Source: Oceanobacter antarcticus
GTDB taxonomy: Bacteria; Pseudomonadota; Gammaproteobacteria; Pseudomonadales; Oceanobacteraceae
Reading direction: 5' to 3'
Assembly: GCF_044962685.1 (NCBI RefSeq)
Contig: NZ_JBBKTX010000003.1
Location: forward strand, 62,001-126,000
Length of the DNA stretch: 64,000 bases
Under the pieces are notes generated by a model. It was not told the origin of the DNA. It made no database searches and was given only the letters and a program-made list of their open reading frames with translations. Below are positions 9,284 to 18,015 of this stretch, piece after piece; the stretch's first letter is position 1, and each line of letters starts with the position of its first letter. The translations under genes and the position numbers were made by a program.

Positions 9284-10289
9284 AACGGGTCGCTTCTGAG
9301 AAATTCAATTCGGTCGTGGTGATCCGGGACGATCCCGAATCACGGAAAGAGTGTGGCAAGGTGGCGAAATAGCACTGGGCCGAGCGTTTGTCGTTATCAA
9401 TGGCGTCGCGTAACGCCTCCAGGCCATCAAAGCTGCGTTCGCCACGAATTTTGTGCCAGAACTCAACGGTCAGGTGCTGGCCATACAAATCACCGGAAAA
9501 ACCAAACAAGTGCACTTCCAATGACGGTTCGGGTATTGAGCTGATGGTAGGCTTCACACCAATATTGGCAACACCTGGGTATTCCTCGCCAGACTCCTGG
9601 ATACGGGCGACCACGGCATACACACCACTCAATGGCAACCGATGACGCTTGACCAGCACATTGGCGGTAGGCGTATTCAGTGTACGTCCAAGCTCCCGTC
9701 CATGAGCCACTCGTCCGGACATACGATAGGCACGCCCCAGTAATTTGCACACTTCGTCCAGACGGTCAGCTTCGAGTTCGTTACGAACACGGGTACTGCT
9801 GACCCGCTCTCCCGCCACCAGAAAGGTCGAGGAATCCCGCACGTCAAAGCCATACTGCAAGCCTGCACTTGCCAGCGCCTGGTAATCGCCACGACGATCA
9901 CAACCGAAGTGGAAATCATCTCCCACGATCAGATGGCGAATACCCAGCGTATCAACCAGTACCTGCTTGATAAAATCATCTGCCGACATCGAACGTAATG
10001 CCTGATTAAACGGCAGGCACAATACGTAGTCGACGTGATCAGCATCGAGATCAAGCAGTTTTTCACGCAGGTTCGCTAAACGCGCCGGTGCTTTGTCAGC
10101 GGCAAAAAACTCTTTTGGTTGCGGCTCGAAAATCATCACCAGCGTTGGTACGCCCAACGCATTCGCAGCATCGTGCAAGCCACGCAAAATAGCCTGATGC
10201 CCCAGGTGCAAGCCATCGAAATTACCGATGGTCACGGCGCAACCCGAGAATTCCGCTGGAATATTATGTAAGCCTCGCAGCAGACGCAT
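9273..10289 (-). CDS. ribF: Bifunctional riboflavin kinase / FAD synthetase
   Basis: The enzyme converts riboflavin to FMN and then FAD. The N-terminal nucleotidyltransferase domain is shown by TIGNFDGLHLGHQ, EPQPKEFF and the SSTRVRN box. The C-terminal flavokinase domain is shown by GRTLNTPTANV and GVYAVVA. At 338 residues it is about 25 longer than E. coli RibF; the excess is a Ser/Thr-rich tail that overlaps the ileS start. It is probably the first gene of the operon that ends at ispH. Confidence 0.96.
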   Translation of the reverse strand: MRLLRGLHNIPAEFSGCAVTIGNFDGLHLGHQAILRGLHDAANALGVPTLVMIFEPQPKEFFAADKAPARLANLREKLLDLDADHVDYVLCLPFNQALRSMSADDFIKQVLVDTLGIRHLIVGDDFHFGCDRRGDYQALASAGLQYGFDVRDSSTFLVAGERVSSTRVRNELEADRLDEVCKLLGRAYRMSGRVAHGRELGRTLNTPTANVLVKRHRLPLSGVYAVVARIQESGEEYPGVANIGVKPTISSIPEPSLEVHLFGFSGDLYGQHLTVEFWHKIRGERSFDGLEALRDAIDNDKRSAQCYFATLPHSFRDSGSSRITTTELNFSEATRYER

Positions 10290-10361
10290 GGGCGATGACA
10301 GTCCTCAGTGGTTCAGTTACCCGAACATAAAAGGTAACCAAGCAAAAATACAAGGGGCTGG

Positions 10362-10367
10362 ATTATA
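10362..10367 (-). promoter_or_regulatory. Candidate -10 box for the ribF-ispH operon
   Basis: On the minus strand the 150 bp between murJ and ribF contains TTGGCTATAATCC, a perfect TATAAT. No good -35 hexamer lies 16-18 bp upstream, so the promoter is tentative. Its position about 75 bp upstream of the ribF start is reasonable. Confidence 0.4.
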
Positions 10368-10441
10368 GCCAAGGCACTGCGCCGGGAACAGCCAAACCCC
10401 GGAAACAGCGTGTATCAACAGGATTTAACCTTCTCTCCCCG

Positions 10442-12055
10442 CTAATCAAACAAGGCACCACGCACATGTCGCGGCCGCAGCCCGGCCATGAGTAACACCA
10501 GTACATACACCACCACACCGGCGGCGACCACTAATGCCATTTGCAGCATACGCTCGGTTGCCGACCACAGCAGCCAATCCGCCGCCGCGCCCATCAGCCA
10601 GAGTATCGTACCCAGCAATGCGGCATTGGCCAGCGCCAGCTTGGCTATGAAGCCTGGCCAACCGCTCTGATGCTGCAGCACCCCGGCCTTGCGTAACCCC
10701 AGATACAACATCAGGGCATTAAAGTACGACGAAATCGCCGTCGCCAGCGCCAACCCGACATGAGCCAACGGCAGCACCAATATCAGGTTAAAAACCATGT
10801 TCACCACCATTGCCTGAATACCGATACGCACCGGTGTACGAGTATCCTGCCGGGCGAAATAGCCGGGAGCCAGTATCTTGATCAACATAAAGGCCAGCAA
10901 ACCCGAGGCGTACGCCTGCAGGGCGGCGGACATCTGTACAATATCGTAGGCTGTCATTTCGCCGTGATAAAAAATCGTCGCCATCAAAGGTTGCGCCAGC
11001 AGCGCCAGCGCCAGCGCCGCCGGTAACGCCAATAACAGCACCATGCGTAACGCCCAGTCCAGCGTCCGGGCAAAACCGTCTGCCTGTTCTGCCGCGTGCT
11101 TACTCGACAGCGCAGGTAAAATCACCACACCAATGGCAATAGCAAAAATCCCCAGCGGCAAATTATTCAATCGATCAGCATAATACAACCAACTGACACT
11201 GCCATTTTCCAGAAACGATGCTAATACCGTGTCCAACAGCAAATTGATCTGACTGACCGAGACGCCGAATAACGCTGGTACCATCAAACCCACAATCCGC
11301 TTTACCCCTTCGTCATCGCGCTTTACCGTTGGGCGCACCAGCAACTGCAAGCGCGCCAGAAACGGCAACTGAAACAGTAACTGCAGCAGACCGGCAAAAA
11401 ACACGCCCCAGGCCAGGGCAAACAGCGGTTCTTCAAACCAGTCGACGGCGAATATCGTGGCAGCAATCAGAACCAGATTCAGCAACACCGGAGTAAAAGC
11501 CGGGATGGCAAAACGCCCGTAGCTGTTCAAAACACCGCCCGCAAATGCGGTCATGGCGATAAAAAGCAGGTAGGGAAAAGTAATCCGCAGCAGATCGCCC
11601 GTCAGGGCAAATTTACCCGGATCCATCGCAAAACCCGGTGCGAACAACCAGGGTAAATGCTCCGCCAATAATAGCGCTAACACCGTCACTGCCAGTAGCA
11701 CCAACCCCAATGTGCCAGATACCCGCGATACCAGCAGCTGCACCTCATCCAGAGGACGACGGGTGCGGTACTCACTGAGGACAGGCACAAAAGCAACTGA
11801 GAACGCACCTTCTGCAAACAGACGGCGGAAAAAATTCGGAATTTTAAACGCCACCAGAAAGGCATCAATACGGGTACCAAAATACTGGGCCACCACCACA
11901 TCACGCACCAGCCCCAACACCCGACTGAGCAAGGTAAACACACTCACCACCGACGACGAGCGCAACAAGCTGCTGCCTGCAATCCTGGCTGTTTTTTCCG
12001 TTATTTCCTCAACTGCAGCATTTTGCTTGTCCACCACGGCTATACCCTTTTGCAA
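10442..12055 (-). CDS. murJ: Lipid II flippase MurJ (MviN)
   Basis: This 537-residue polytopic inner-membrane protein of the MOP superfamily flips lipid II for peptidoglycan synthesis. The family hallmark appears at about residues 30-70: SSVVSVFTLLSRVLGLVRDVVVAQYFG followed by DAFLVAFKIPNFFRRLFAEGAFS. That segment contains the Arg residues needed for transport. About fourteen hydrophobic segments follow. The first 25 residues (MQKGIAVVDKQNAAVEEITEK) are extra, so a later start is possible. The murJ-ribF-ileS order is typical of gammaproteobacteria. Confidence 0.95.
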   Translation of the reverse strand: MQKGIAVVDKQNAAVEEITEKTARIAGSSLLRSSSVVSVFTLLSRVLGLVRDVVVAQYFGTRIDAFLVAFKIPNFFRRLFAEGAFSVAFVPVLSEYRTRRPLDEVQLLVSRVSGTLGLVLLAVTVLALLLAEHLPWLFAPGFAMDPGKFALTGDLLRITFPYLLFIAMTAFAGGVLNSYGRFAIPAFTPVLLNLVLIAATIFAVDWFEEPLFALAWGVFFAGLLQLLFQLPFLARLQLLVRPTVKRDDEGVKRIVGLMVPALFGVSVSQINLLLDTVLASFLENGSVSWLYYADRLNNLPLGIFAIAIGVVILPALSSKHAAEQADGFARTLDWALRMVLLLALPAALALALLAQPLMATIFYHGEMTAYDIVQMSAALQAYASGLLAFMLIKILAPGYFARQDTRTPVRIGIQAMVVNMVFNLILVLPLAHVGLALATAISSYFNALMLYLGLRKAGVLQHQSGWPGFIAKLALANAALLGTILWLMGAAADWLLWSATERMLQMALVVAAGVVVYVLVLLMAGLRPRHVRGALFD

Positions 12056-12126
12056 CCTGACTCGTCGCTACCCGGACGTAGCAACAATTTTTGAATACCG
12101 GCGGCAGGCTACTGAAAAGCAGCCAC

Positions 12127-12154
12127 AAAAAAGCCCGCAAGAGCGGGCTTTTTT
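12127..12154 (-). terminator. Rho-independent terminator downstream of rpsT
   Basis: The stem GCCCGC (12133-12138), loop AAGA and stem GCGGGC (12143-12148) are flanked by six A on one side and six T on the other, so it can work in either direction. It lies directly after the rpsT stop on the minus strand and before murJ. Confidence 0.9.
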
Positions 12155-12168
12155 ATCGTTAAAAGGCA

Positions 12169-12435
12169 TTAGCCTTTCAGCGAAACAACCTTCGAATTCA
12201 GACGGCTCTTGGTACGTGCTGCAGTGTTCTTGTGCAGAATACCCTTGTTAACCATCTTGTCGATGTAAGGTTGAGCTTTAACGAACGCAGCCTGGGCCTG
12301 TTCGTAATTGTCAGTCGCTACAGCAGCGTGTACTTTCTTGATATAGGTACGCACCATAGAACGAAGTGCTACGGTACGAGCACGACGCTTGATAGCCTGA
12401 CGGGCGCGTTTACGAGAACCAGCAGAATTTGCCAC
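12169..12435 (-). CDS. rpsT: 30S ribosomal protein S20
   Basis: This is an 88-residue basic primary 16S rRNA-binding protein. It has the S20 start MANSAGSRKRARQAIKRRA and the conserved TYIKKVHAAV and KGILHKNTAARTKSRL segments. The GAGGAG ribosome site is strong. The gene stands alone between a good sigma-70 promoter and a strong terminator, as in other gammaproteobacteria where rpsT is autoregulated. Confidence 0.98.
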   Translation of the reverse strand: MANSAGSRKRARQAIKRRARTVALRSMVRTYIKKVHAAVATDNYEQAQAAFVKAQPYIDKMVNKGILHKNTAARTKSRLNSKVVSLKG

Positions 12436-12481
12436 AGTCGGCTCCTCAATAATGGGGTTAGTGGATTCTAAGAGGGCAGGG

Positions 12482-12510
12482 ATTATCCCGACCCTCCTAT
12501 TCTATGTCAA
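12482..12510 (-). promoter_or_regulatory. Sigma-70 promoter of rpsT
   Basis: On the minus strand TTGACA (12505-12510) is followed by a 17 bp spacer and GATAAT (12482-12487). The hexamers and spacing are near consensus, about 47 bp upstream of the rpsT start. Confidence 0.85.
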
Positions 12511-12555
12511 CCCAAAGTCACCGTTTTCCGGCAAACAGGCAAATTTTACTGCCAC

Positions 12556-13395
12556 TTAGCCAATAACAACCTTTTCAAAGGACTTGACCAAATCATCCAC
12601 CGCTTTCATCTGCGTCAAATACACGTCCAGTTTATCCAGCGGCAGCGCACAAGGGCCGTCACATTTGGCTTCAGCAGGATTCGGATGCGCTTCAATAAAC
12701 AGCCCGCCAAGGCCCAGTGCCATGCCTGAACGCGCCAGCTCAAATGCCTGCTGACGGCGACCGCCCGCAGAATCGGTACGACCACCCGGACGCTGCAGCG
12801 CATGAGTGGCATCAAAGACCACCGGAGCCATGGCTTTCATATCATCCATGCCGAGCATATCCACCACCAGGTTGTTATAACCAAAAGAGGAACCGCGCTC
12901 GCACAGCATGATGCGTTCGTTACCGGCTTCGGCAAATTTCTTGATGATATGACGCATTTCGTGAGGTGCCAGAAACTGGGGTTTCTTCACGTTAATCGCC
13001 GCACCCGTCGCTGCCATAGCCACCACCAGATCGGTCTGGCGCGCCAGAAAGGCAGGCAGCTGGATCACATCCACCACCTCGGCAACCGGTGCCGCCTGAT
13101 GCGGTTCATGAACATCGGTGATGATTGGAACACCAAAGGTCGATTTGATCTCTTCAAAGATCTTCAAGCCTTCTTCCATGCCAGGACCACGGTAGGAATT
13201 GATTGAGGAGCGGTTAGCCTTGTCAAATGACGCCTTGAAGACGTAGGGAATACCCAACCTGGTCGTGACTTCAACATAATGCTCACAAATCGCCATGGCA
13301 AGATCGCGGCTTTCGAGCACATTCATACCACCAAACAAGGTGAAAGGCTTGTCGTTGCTGACTTCCAGGTTCCCAACGGCTACCGACTCAATCAT
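12556..13395 (-). CDS. kdsA: 3-deoxy-8-phosphooctulonate (KDO-8-P) synthase
   Basis: This cytoplasmic aldolase condenses PEP with arabinose-5-phosphate for the KDO of the LPS inner core. It is 279 residues long. Conserved motifs seen are LFGGMNVLESRD, FKASFDKANRSSINSYRGPG, TDVHEP, LPAFLARQTDL, NVKKPQFLAP and GLFIEAHPNP. NVKK places it in the metal-independent class. Its place is unusual: kdsA normally sits between pyrG and eno, but here it is alone between rpsT and proB. It may be a relocated or second copy. Confidence 0.95.
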   Translation of the reverse strand: MIESVAVGNLEVSNDKPFTLFGGMNVLESRDLAMAICEHYVEVTTRLGIPYVFKASFDKANRSSINSYRGPGMEEGLKIFEEIKSTFGVPIITDVHEPHQAAPVAEVVDVIQLPAFLARQTDLVVAMAATGAAINVKKPQFLAPHEMRHIIKKFAEAGNERIMLCERGSSFGYNNLVVDMLGMDDMKAMAPVVFDATHALQRPGGRTDSAGGRRQQAFELARSGMALGLGGLFIEAHPNPAEAKCDGPCALPLDKLDVYLTQMKAVDDLVKSFEKVVIG

Positions 13396-13483
13396 AGTGA
13401 TCCTCAGATTTCTAATAGAATGTTCAGGGTCTCAACCACACATCCTGCAGGAATGAGACTTGAAAAAATATTGTTACTTGCTG

Positions 13484-14632
13484 CTATATTACCACCAGAT
13501 TGTCCCGATGAATCATTTCCTGCTCGGCAACAAACCCCAATGCCAGTTCCAGACCAGACGACGGGGTACGTAATATCTTGTTTGCTTCCGTGCGACTGTA
13601 ATTGACCAGACCCTTGGCAACCAGCTCGCCCCGTTCATTTTTGCAGGCAACCACTTCACCACGCTCAAAGCGACCATTGGCAGCAACCACACCAATCGGC
13701 AACAGGCTGCGATGGCCGTTGCGCAAGGCATGAACGGCACCCTCATCCAGAATCAAATCACCCCGCGTTTGCAGATGCCCGGCAATCCACTGCTTGCGGG
13801 CAGCCACCGGCTCTCGATCGGCCAACAACAAAGTACCCAACAGCTCGCCATTACGTAACCGGGTCAGCACCGCATCAATCCGCCCCCCCACAATCAGAGT
13901 CTCTGCACCTGATCGGGCAGCAAGAGAGGCCGCTCGCACCTTGGTCACCATACCGCCACGACCCAATACACCGCCACCGCCTGCCATGGCAGCAATCGCA
14001 GGGTCGGAGGCGCGTCCTTCCAGCACCAATTTGGCATCCGGGCTGGAACGGGGATCCGCAGTGAACAAGCCTTGTTGATCGGTCAGGATAACCAGCACAT
14101 CCGCCTCGACCAGATTGGCCACCAGCGCACCGAGGGTATCGTTGTCACCAAAGCAGATTTCATCGGTCACTACGGTGTCATTTTCATTCACCACCGGCAC
14201 GACACCAAGATTCATCAGAGTGCGTAACGTGCTGCGAGCATTAAGGTAACGAGTGCGATTACTGAGGTCATCGTGGGTCAGCAACACCTGAGCAGTCAGG
14301 CGATCATGCTTGCCAAACGCCGTTTCGTAGGCTTGTACCAAACCCATCTGCCCTACCGCAGCTGCTGCCTGCAACTGGTGTAGCTCTTCAGGGCGCGTAC
14401 TCCAGCCGAGACGTGTCATGCCTTCCGCGACCGAACCGGACGACACCAACACAATGTCATGCCCTTGGCGCTGCAACTCGGCCATTTGATCGACCCAGGA
14501 TTGCATCCCTTCACGATTAAGACCCTGACCGTCATTGGTCAGCAAGGCGCTGCCGATCTTGATCACCCAGCGTTTTTTACCCGCCAGACGAGTACGATGC
14601 TGCTGAATTTGCTGTTGTGAGTCCAAAGCCAT
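13484..14632 (-). CDS. proB: Glutamate 5-kinase
   Basis: This enzyme phosphorylates glutamate in the first step of proline synthesis. The amino acid kinase domain is shown by VIKIGSALLTNDGQGLN, VSSGSVAEGMTRLGW, VVNENDTV, FGDNDTLGALVANLVEAD and GGMVTKVRAA. A C-terminal PUA domain (about residues 280-370, DEGAVHALRNGHRSLLPIGVV) gives the full-length 382-residue form. Its position next to obgE is common in gammaproteobacteria. The 134 bp gap to obgE shows no clear promoter. Confidence 0.97.
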   Translation of the reverse strand: MALDSQQQIQQHRTRLAGKKRWVIKIGSALLTNDGQGLNREGMQSWVDQMAELQRQGHDIVLVSSGSVAEGMTRLGWSTRPEELHQLQAAAAVGQMGLVQAYETAFGKHDRLTAQVLLTHDDLSNRTRYLNARSTLRTLMNLGVVPVVNENDTVVTDEICFGDNDTLGALVANLVEADVLVILTDQQGLFTADPRSSPDAKLVLEGRASDPAIAAMAGGGGVLGRGGMVTKVRAASLAARSGAETLIVGGRIDAVLTRLRNGELLGTLLLADREPVAARKQWIAGHLQTRGDLILDEGAVHALRNGHRSLLPIGVVAANGRFERGEVVACKNERGELVAKGLVNYSRTEANKILRTPSSGLELALGFVAEQEMIHRDNLVVI

Positions 14633-14766
14633 TCCGAAAGCTCTTGATACAATGTCACGGCCAGAAGCGGTGACTGGAATTCTGGTAGCGACTCTGCAGT
14701 GTTGACATCACACCAGCAGGGCCGTCGACCAGCGACGGGAAAGCCTAACGCCTGTTACGAAAAAGA

Positions 14767-15969
14767 CTATTCGTTAAGATAAACGACTTCGACATCGTAG
14801 TCATCGTCATCGTCGTCACCATTGGAAGCAGCCCTGATCGCTGCCCGCTCGGCCCGATACCGCTCTTCCAGCTCTTCAATACGCTCACGCGCTTCTTCTT
14901 CGACCACTTCACGTTCGCGGTTAATCTGATCGGCAAACTCTTCATCTTCTTGGGCACGCAGACGGCGAGCTTCGATGTATTCCATAATGTCGCAACTCAG
15001 CGGGAAGGTACCCTCCTTGTTAATCGCGGCAATCTGGTAAACCGGCCCCTGCCAGCCAAGCTTGTCCAGTACATCCTGACAAGCAGCTGCGCGTTCGCCT
15101 TCCGGCAGCAAATCCAGCTTGTTTAATATCAACCAGCGATCACGCTTGGCCAGGCCCGGAGAAAAGTATTCCAACTCGTTGATAATCGCACGGGCGCACT
15201 CAGCAGGATCAGCACCATCCGGCGGCACCATATCAACAATATGCAGCAGCAAATGAGTGCGCACCAGGTGCTTCAGGAAGCGAACGCCGAGGCCAGCACC
15301 TTCCGATGCCCCTTCAATCAGACCAGGAATATCGGCAATCACAAAACTGCGATGTTGCTCAATAGAGACCACACCCAGGTTAGGCACCAGCGTTGTAAAC
15401 GGGTAGTCTGCCACCTTGGGACGGGCCGCCGAGACAGAGCGAATAAAGGTCGATTTGCCTGCATTTGGCAACCCCAACAGACCAACGTCGGCCAACACTT
15501 TCAACTCCAGCTTGAGGTTACGCGACTCCCCCATTTGCCCCGGCTTGGTCTGACGCGGCGCCTGATTGGTGCTGGACTTGTACCGGGTATTACCCAGTCC
15601 GTGGAAACCACCGCGAGCAACCATCAGGCGCTGACCGATCTCCGTCAGATCACCCAAGGTCTCGCCGGTATCTTCATCAATCGCTGTCGTGCCCACCGGC
15701 ACCAGCAGCACCGTATCTTCACCCTTGGCTCCGGTACAGTTACGGCTGGCGCCGCCCTGACCATTCTGAGCGCGATGACGGCGGGTATAACGATAATCCA
15801 CCAGTGTATTGATCGAGTCGTTGGCTTCAAGGTAAACCGAGCCACCATCGCCACCATCGCCACCGTCCGGCCCACCCTTGGGGATGAATTTTTCGCGACG
15901 AAAGCTCAAACAGCCGTTGCCGCCCTTTCCCGCTTCAACTGTAATTCGTGCTTCGTCAACGAACTTCAT
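14767..15969 (-). CDS. obgE: GTPase ObgE/CgtA
   Basis: This is an essential GTPase of 50S subunit assembly and stress control. The glycine-rich Obg fold comes first (MKFVDEARITVEAGKGGNG, FIPKGGPDGGDGGDGG). The G domain follows with P-loop GLPNAGKST, switch DIPGLIEGASEGAGLG and NKLDLL. The C-terminus is highly acidic (NGDDDDDDYDVEVVYL), as in other proteobacterial members. It lies downstream of rpmA in the classic rplU-rpmA-obgE order, separated by a terminator that probably lets only part of the transcription through. Confidence 0.97.
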   Translation of the reverse strand: MKFVDEARITVEAGKGGNGCLSFRREKFIPKGGPDGGDGGDGGSVYLEANDSINTLVDYRYTRRHRAQNGQGGASRNCTGAKGEDTVLLVPVGTTAIDEDTGETLGDLTEIGQRLMVARGGFHGLGNTRYKSSTNQAPRQTKPGQMGESRNLKLELKVLADVGLLGLPNAGKSTFIRSVSAARPKVADYPFTTLVPNLGVVSIEQHRSFVIADIPGLIEGASEGAGLGVRFLKHLVRTHLLLHIVDMVPPDGADPAECARAIINELEYFSPGLAKRDRWLILNKLDLLPEGERAAACQDVLDKLGWQGPVYQIAAINKEGTFPLSCDIMEYIEARRLRAQEDEEFADQINREREVVEEEARERIEELEERYRAERAAIRAASNGDDDDDDYDVEVVYLNE

Positions 15970-15992
15970 ATCGATACCTCAAAAAAACATAC

Positions 15993-16029
15993 AAAAACGC
16001 CCCAACTGCAAGCAGCTGGGGCGCTTTTT
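15993..16029 (-). terminator. Bidirectional terminator between rpmA and obgE
   Basis: A 12 bp stem CGCCCCAACTGC (15998-16009) pairs with GCAGCTGGGGCG (16012-16023) with one mismatch or wobble. It is flanked by AAAAA on the left and TTTTT on the right. For rpmA transcription the T-run is on the minus strand at 15993-15997. Confidence 0.8.
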
Positions 16030-16068
16030 ACGGCAAACCAACCGCCGACAACCCGAAAGGGTTGTCGA

Positions 16069-16326
16069 TCAGGCAGGAACGACGCTAACAGTCTTGCGGT
16101 TCTTTGGACCTTTCACTTCAAATTTGACAACGCCTTCGGCAGTTGCAAACAAAGTGTGATCACGAGCAACACGCACATTGTCACCTGCGTGTACACGAGT
16201 ACCACGCTGACGAATAATGATAGCGCCTGCTTTTGCAGCTTGGCCGCCGTACAGTTTGACGCCAAGGCGTTTACTTTCGGAATCGCGACCGTTTTTGGTA
16301 GAACCACCAGCTTTTTTGTGAGCCAT
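16069..16326 (-). CDS. rpmA: 50S ribosomal protein L27
   Basis: This 85-residue protein has the L27 start MAHKKAGGSTKNGRDSESKRLGVK, whose tail reaches the peptidyl transferase centre. The IIRQRGTRVHAGDNV and DHTLFA segments are conserved. It is cotranscribed with rplU, 91 bp upstream. Confidence 0.98.
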   Translation of the reverse strand: MAHKKAGGSTKNGRDSESKRLGVKLYGGQAAKAGAIIIRQRGTRVHAGDNVRVARDHTLFATAEGVVKFEVKGPKNRKTVSVVPA

Positions 16327-16417
16327 GCTTCTTTCTCCTTCTGAGGGACCACTACAACACTGCGGATGCGGTGACCGTCATTCACAGTCACCCGGGCCCA
16401 AATTGAATTTAAAAAAA

Positions 16418-16729
16418 TTAGCCAGCGATGCTGGTGATTTTCAGTTCGGTGAACCACTGACGGTGGCCCATTTGCTTCATGTGGTGCTTACGACGCTTGA
16501 ACTTCATGATCTTCACTTTCTTGTGACGACCATGGGCAATAACTTCTGCGGTTACTTTAGCGCCTTCAACCACAGGGGTGCCAATTTTAACGTCATCGCC
16601 GTTACCAATCAGCAAAACTTTTTCCAACTCGACAGCGCCGCCGGTAGCTATTTCCAGTTTTTCAACCTTCAGCGTCTGACCTTCTTCAACACGGTATTGT
16701 TTACCGCCGGTAATTACTACTGCGTACAT
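16418..16729 (-). CDS. rplU: 50S ribosomal protein L21
   Basis: This 103-residue protein starts MYAVVITGGKQYRVEEGQTLKVEKL, a full match to L21. The C-terminal KRRKHHMKQMGHRQ block is the family signature. The frame stays open upstream to 16837, but ATG at 16729 behind a GGAGAACATC ribosome site gives the conserved N-terminus. Confidence 0.98.
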   Translation of the reverse strand: MYAVVITGGKQYRVEEGQTLKVEKLEIATGGAVELEKVLLIGNGDDVKIGTPVVEGAKVTAEVIAHGRHKKVKIMKFKRRKHHMKQMGHRQWFTELKITSIAG

Positions 16730-16866
16730 GATGTTCTCCATCGGCTGCGTTTTAGCCGGGCCTCTGATCAGCACCGGTCCATAACCGAACACGCTACTTT
16801 CACGGCCTGCTTCTACTGGGAACGCACGGGTTACCATATGGCAGGGAGCTGAAATTCGGGCGCGAG

Positions 16867-16895
16867 ACTATACCCCAGAGACTGCACCCTTGCAA
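16867..16895 (-). promoter_or_regulatory. Sigma-70 promoter of rplU-rpmA
   Basis: On the minus strand TTGCAA (16890-16895), a 17 bp spacer and TATAGT (16867-16872) are near consensus. The leader to rplU is about 130 nt, long enough for L21-type feedback control. Confidence 0.8.
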
Positions 16896-16916
16896 GTCGG
16901 CGATTATCGCATTTCC

Positions 16917-16945
16917 TTGACACTGTGGACGGTCAACTCTAGCAT
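16917..16945 (+). promoter_or_regulatory. Sigma-70 promoter of ispB
   Basis: TTGACA (16917-16922), a 17 bp spacer and TAGCAT (16940-16945) lie back to back with the rplU promoter. Transcription would start near 16952, just upstream of the chosen ispB start at 16970. Confidence 0.7.
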
Positions 16946-16969
16946 TTGCGGCAGTTTTCTCGGGACTTT

Positions 16970-17986
16970 ATGAACATGCCGTCATCCACCATGACAACTC
17001 CATCCCCGGCCCCGTCAATGTCACTGGCCGCTATACTGGCGCAGGTTGATGACGACTTCCAGGCGGTCAACCGGTTGATCAACGATCAACTTTCGTCCCG
17101 TGTGCCTCTGGTGGAGAAAATCGCCGATTATATTGTTAACAGCGGCGGCAAACGTATCCGCCCGCTGCTGGTGCTGCTGAGTGCCCGAGCGCTCGGCAAC
17201 TGCAACCCGGACGTAGTCAGGCTGGCCGCCATTATCGAGTTCCTCCACACCGCCACGTTGCTGCACGACGATGTAGTTGACACCTCAGATCTGCGGCGTG
17301 GCAATCCAACCGCCAATGCCAAGTGGGGTAACGCCCCCAGTGTTTTGGTCGGAGACTTTCTCTATAGCCGCTCGTTTAACATGCTGGTCGAACTGGCCAA
17401 CCTCAAGGTCATGGATATTCTGTCATCGACCACCTGTGTGATTGCCGAAGGCGAAGTCCTGCAGCTGACCAACGTTAAAAATCCGAATATCACCGAAGCC
17501 CAGTATATGGACGTTATCCAAGGGAAAACGGCGCAATTGTTTGAGGCCTCGACTCACGGTACTGCCGCCTTGCTGCAAGCACCCGACGACGTTCAGGAAG
17601 CCTTGCGTATTTATGGCAAGGAGCTGGGCCTGGCCTTCCAGCTGATTGACGACGTACTGGATTACGAAGGCAATGCTGCCGATCTGGGTAAAAACGTCGG
17701 CGATGATCTGGCTGAAGGCAAACCCACCCTGCCACTGATCCATGCCATGGCGCATGCCGATGAAACCGGCCGCAAACTGGTGCGTCAGGCTATTCGTAAA
17801 GGAGGTCTGGATAACATGGACGAGGTGATGGCCGTGGTTACCAGCACCCGCTCGATGGAGTACACCCGCAGCAAAGCCAATGCCTGCGTACAACGGGCTG
17901 AACAACAGCTGCAACTTTTACCGCAATCACCGGCCAAAGACGCCCTGATCGCACTGGCGCGAATCGCCGTGCAGCGTAAAACATAA
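16970..17986 (+). CDS. ispB: Octaprenyl/polyprenyl diphosphate synthase
   Basis: This trans-prenyltransferase makes the ubiquinone side chain. The two aspartate-rich motifs are in TLLHDDVVDTSDLRRG and FQLIDDVLDYEG. GGKRIRPLLVLL and QGKTAQLF are also conserved. ATG at 16970 was chosen because the promoter -10 box ends at 16945; ATG codons at 16976 and 16991 are alternatives. Divergence from rplU-rpmA is the usual gammaproteobacterial arrangement. Confidence 0.95.
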   Translation: MNMPSSTMTTPSPAPSMSLAAILAQVDDDFQAVNRLINDQLSSRVPLVEKIADYIVNSGGKRIRPLLVLLSARALGNCNPDVVRLAAIIEFLHTATLLHDDVVDTSDLRRGNPTANAKWGNAPSVLVGDFLYSRSFNMLVELANLKVMDILSSTTCVIAEGEVLQLTNVKNPNITEAQYMDVIQGKTAQLFEASTHGTAALLQAPDDVQEALRIYGKELGLAFQLIDDVLDYEGNAADLGKNVGDDLAEGKPTLPLIHAMAHADETGRKLVRQAIRKGGLDNMDEVMAVVTSTRSMEYTRSKANACVQRAEQQLQLLPQSPAKDALIALARIAVQRKT

Positions 17987-18015
17987 CCACACCAAGCCAA
18001 CGTCAGGGATTCCCT

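Noticed and set aside
15241..16344. 367-codon plus-strand frame across obgE, the terminator and rpmA
   Set aside because: Runs through a terminator and two conserved minus-strand genes; no protein-like features.
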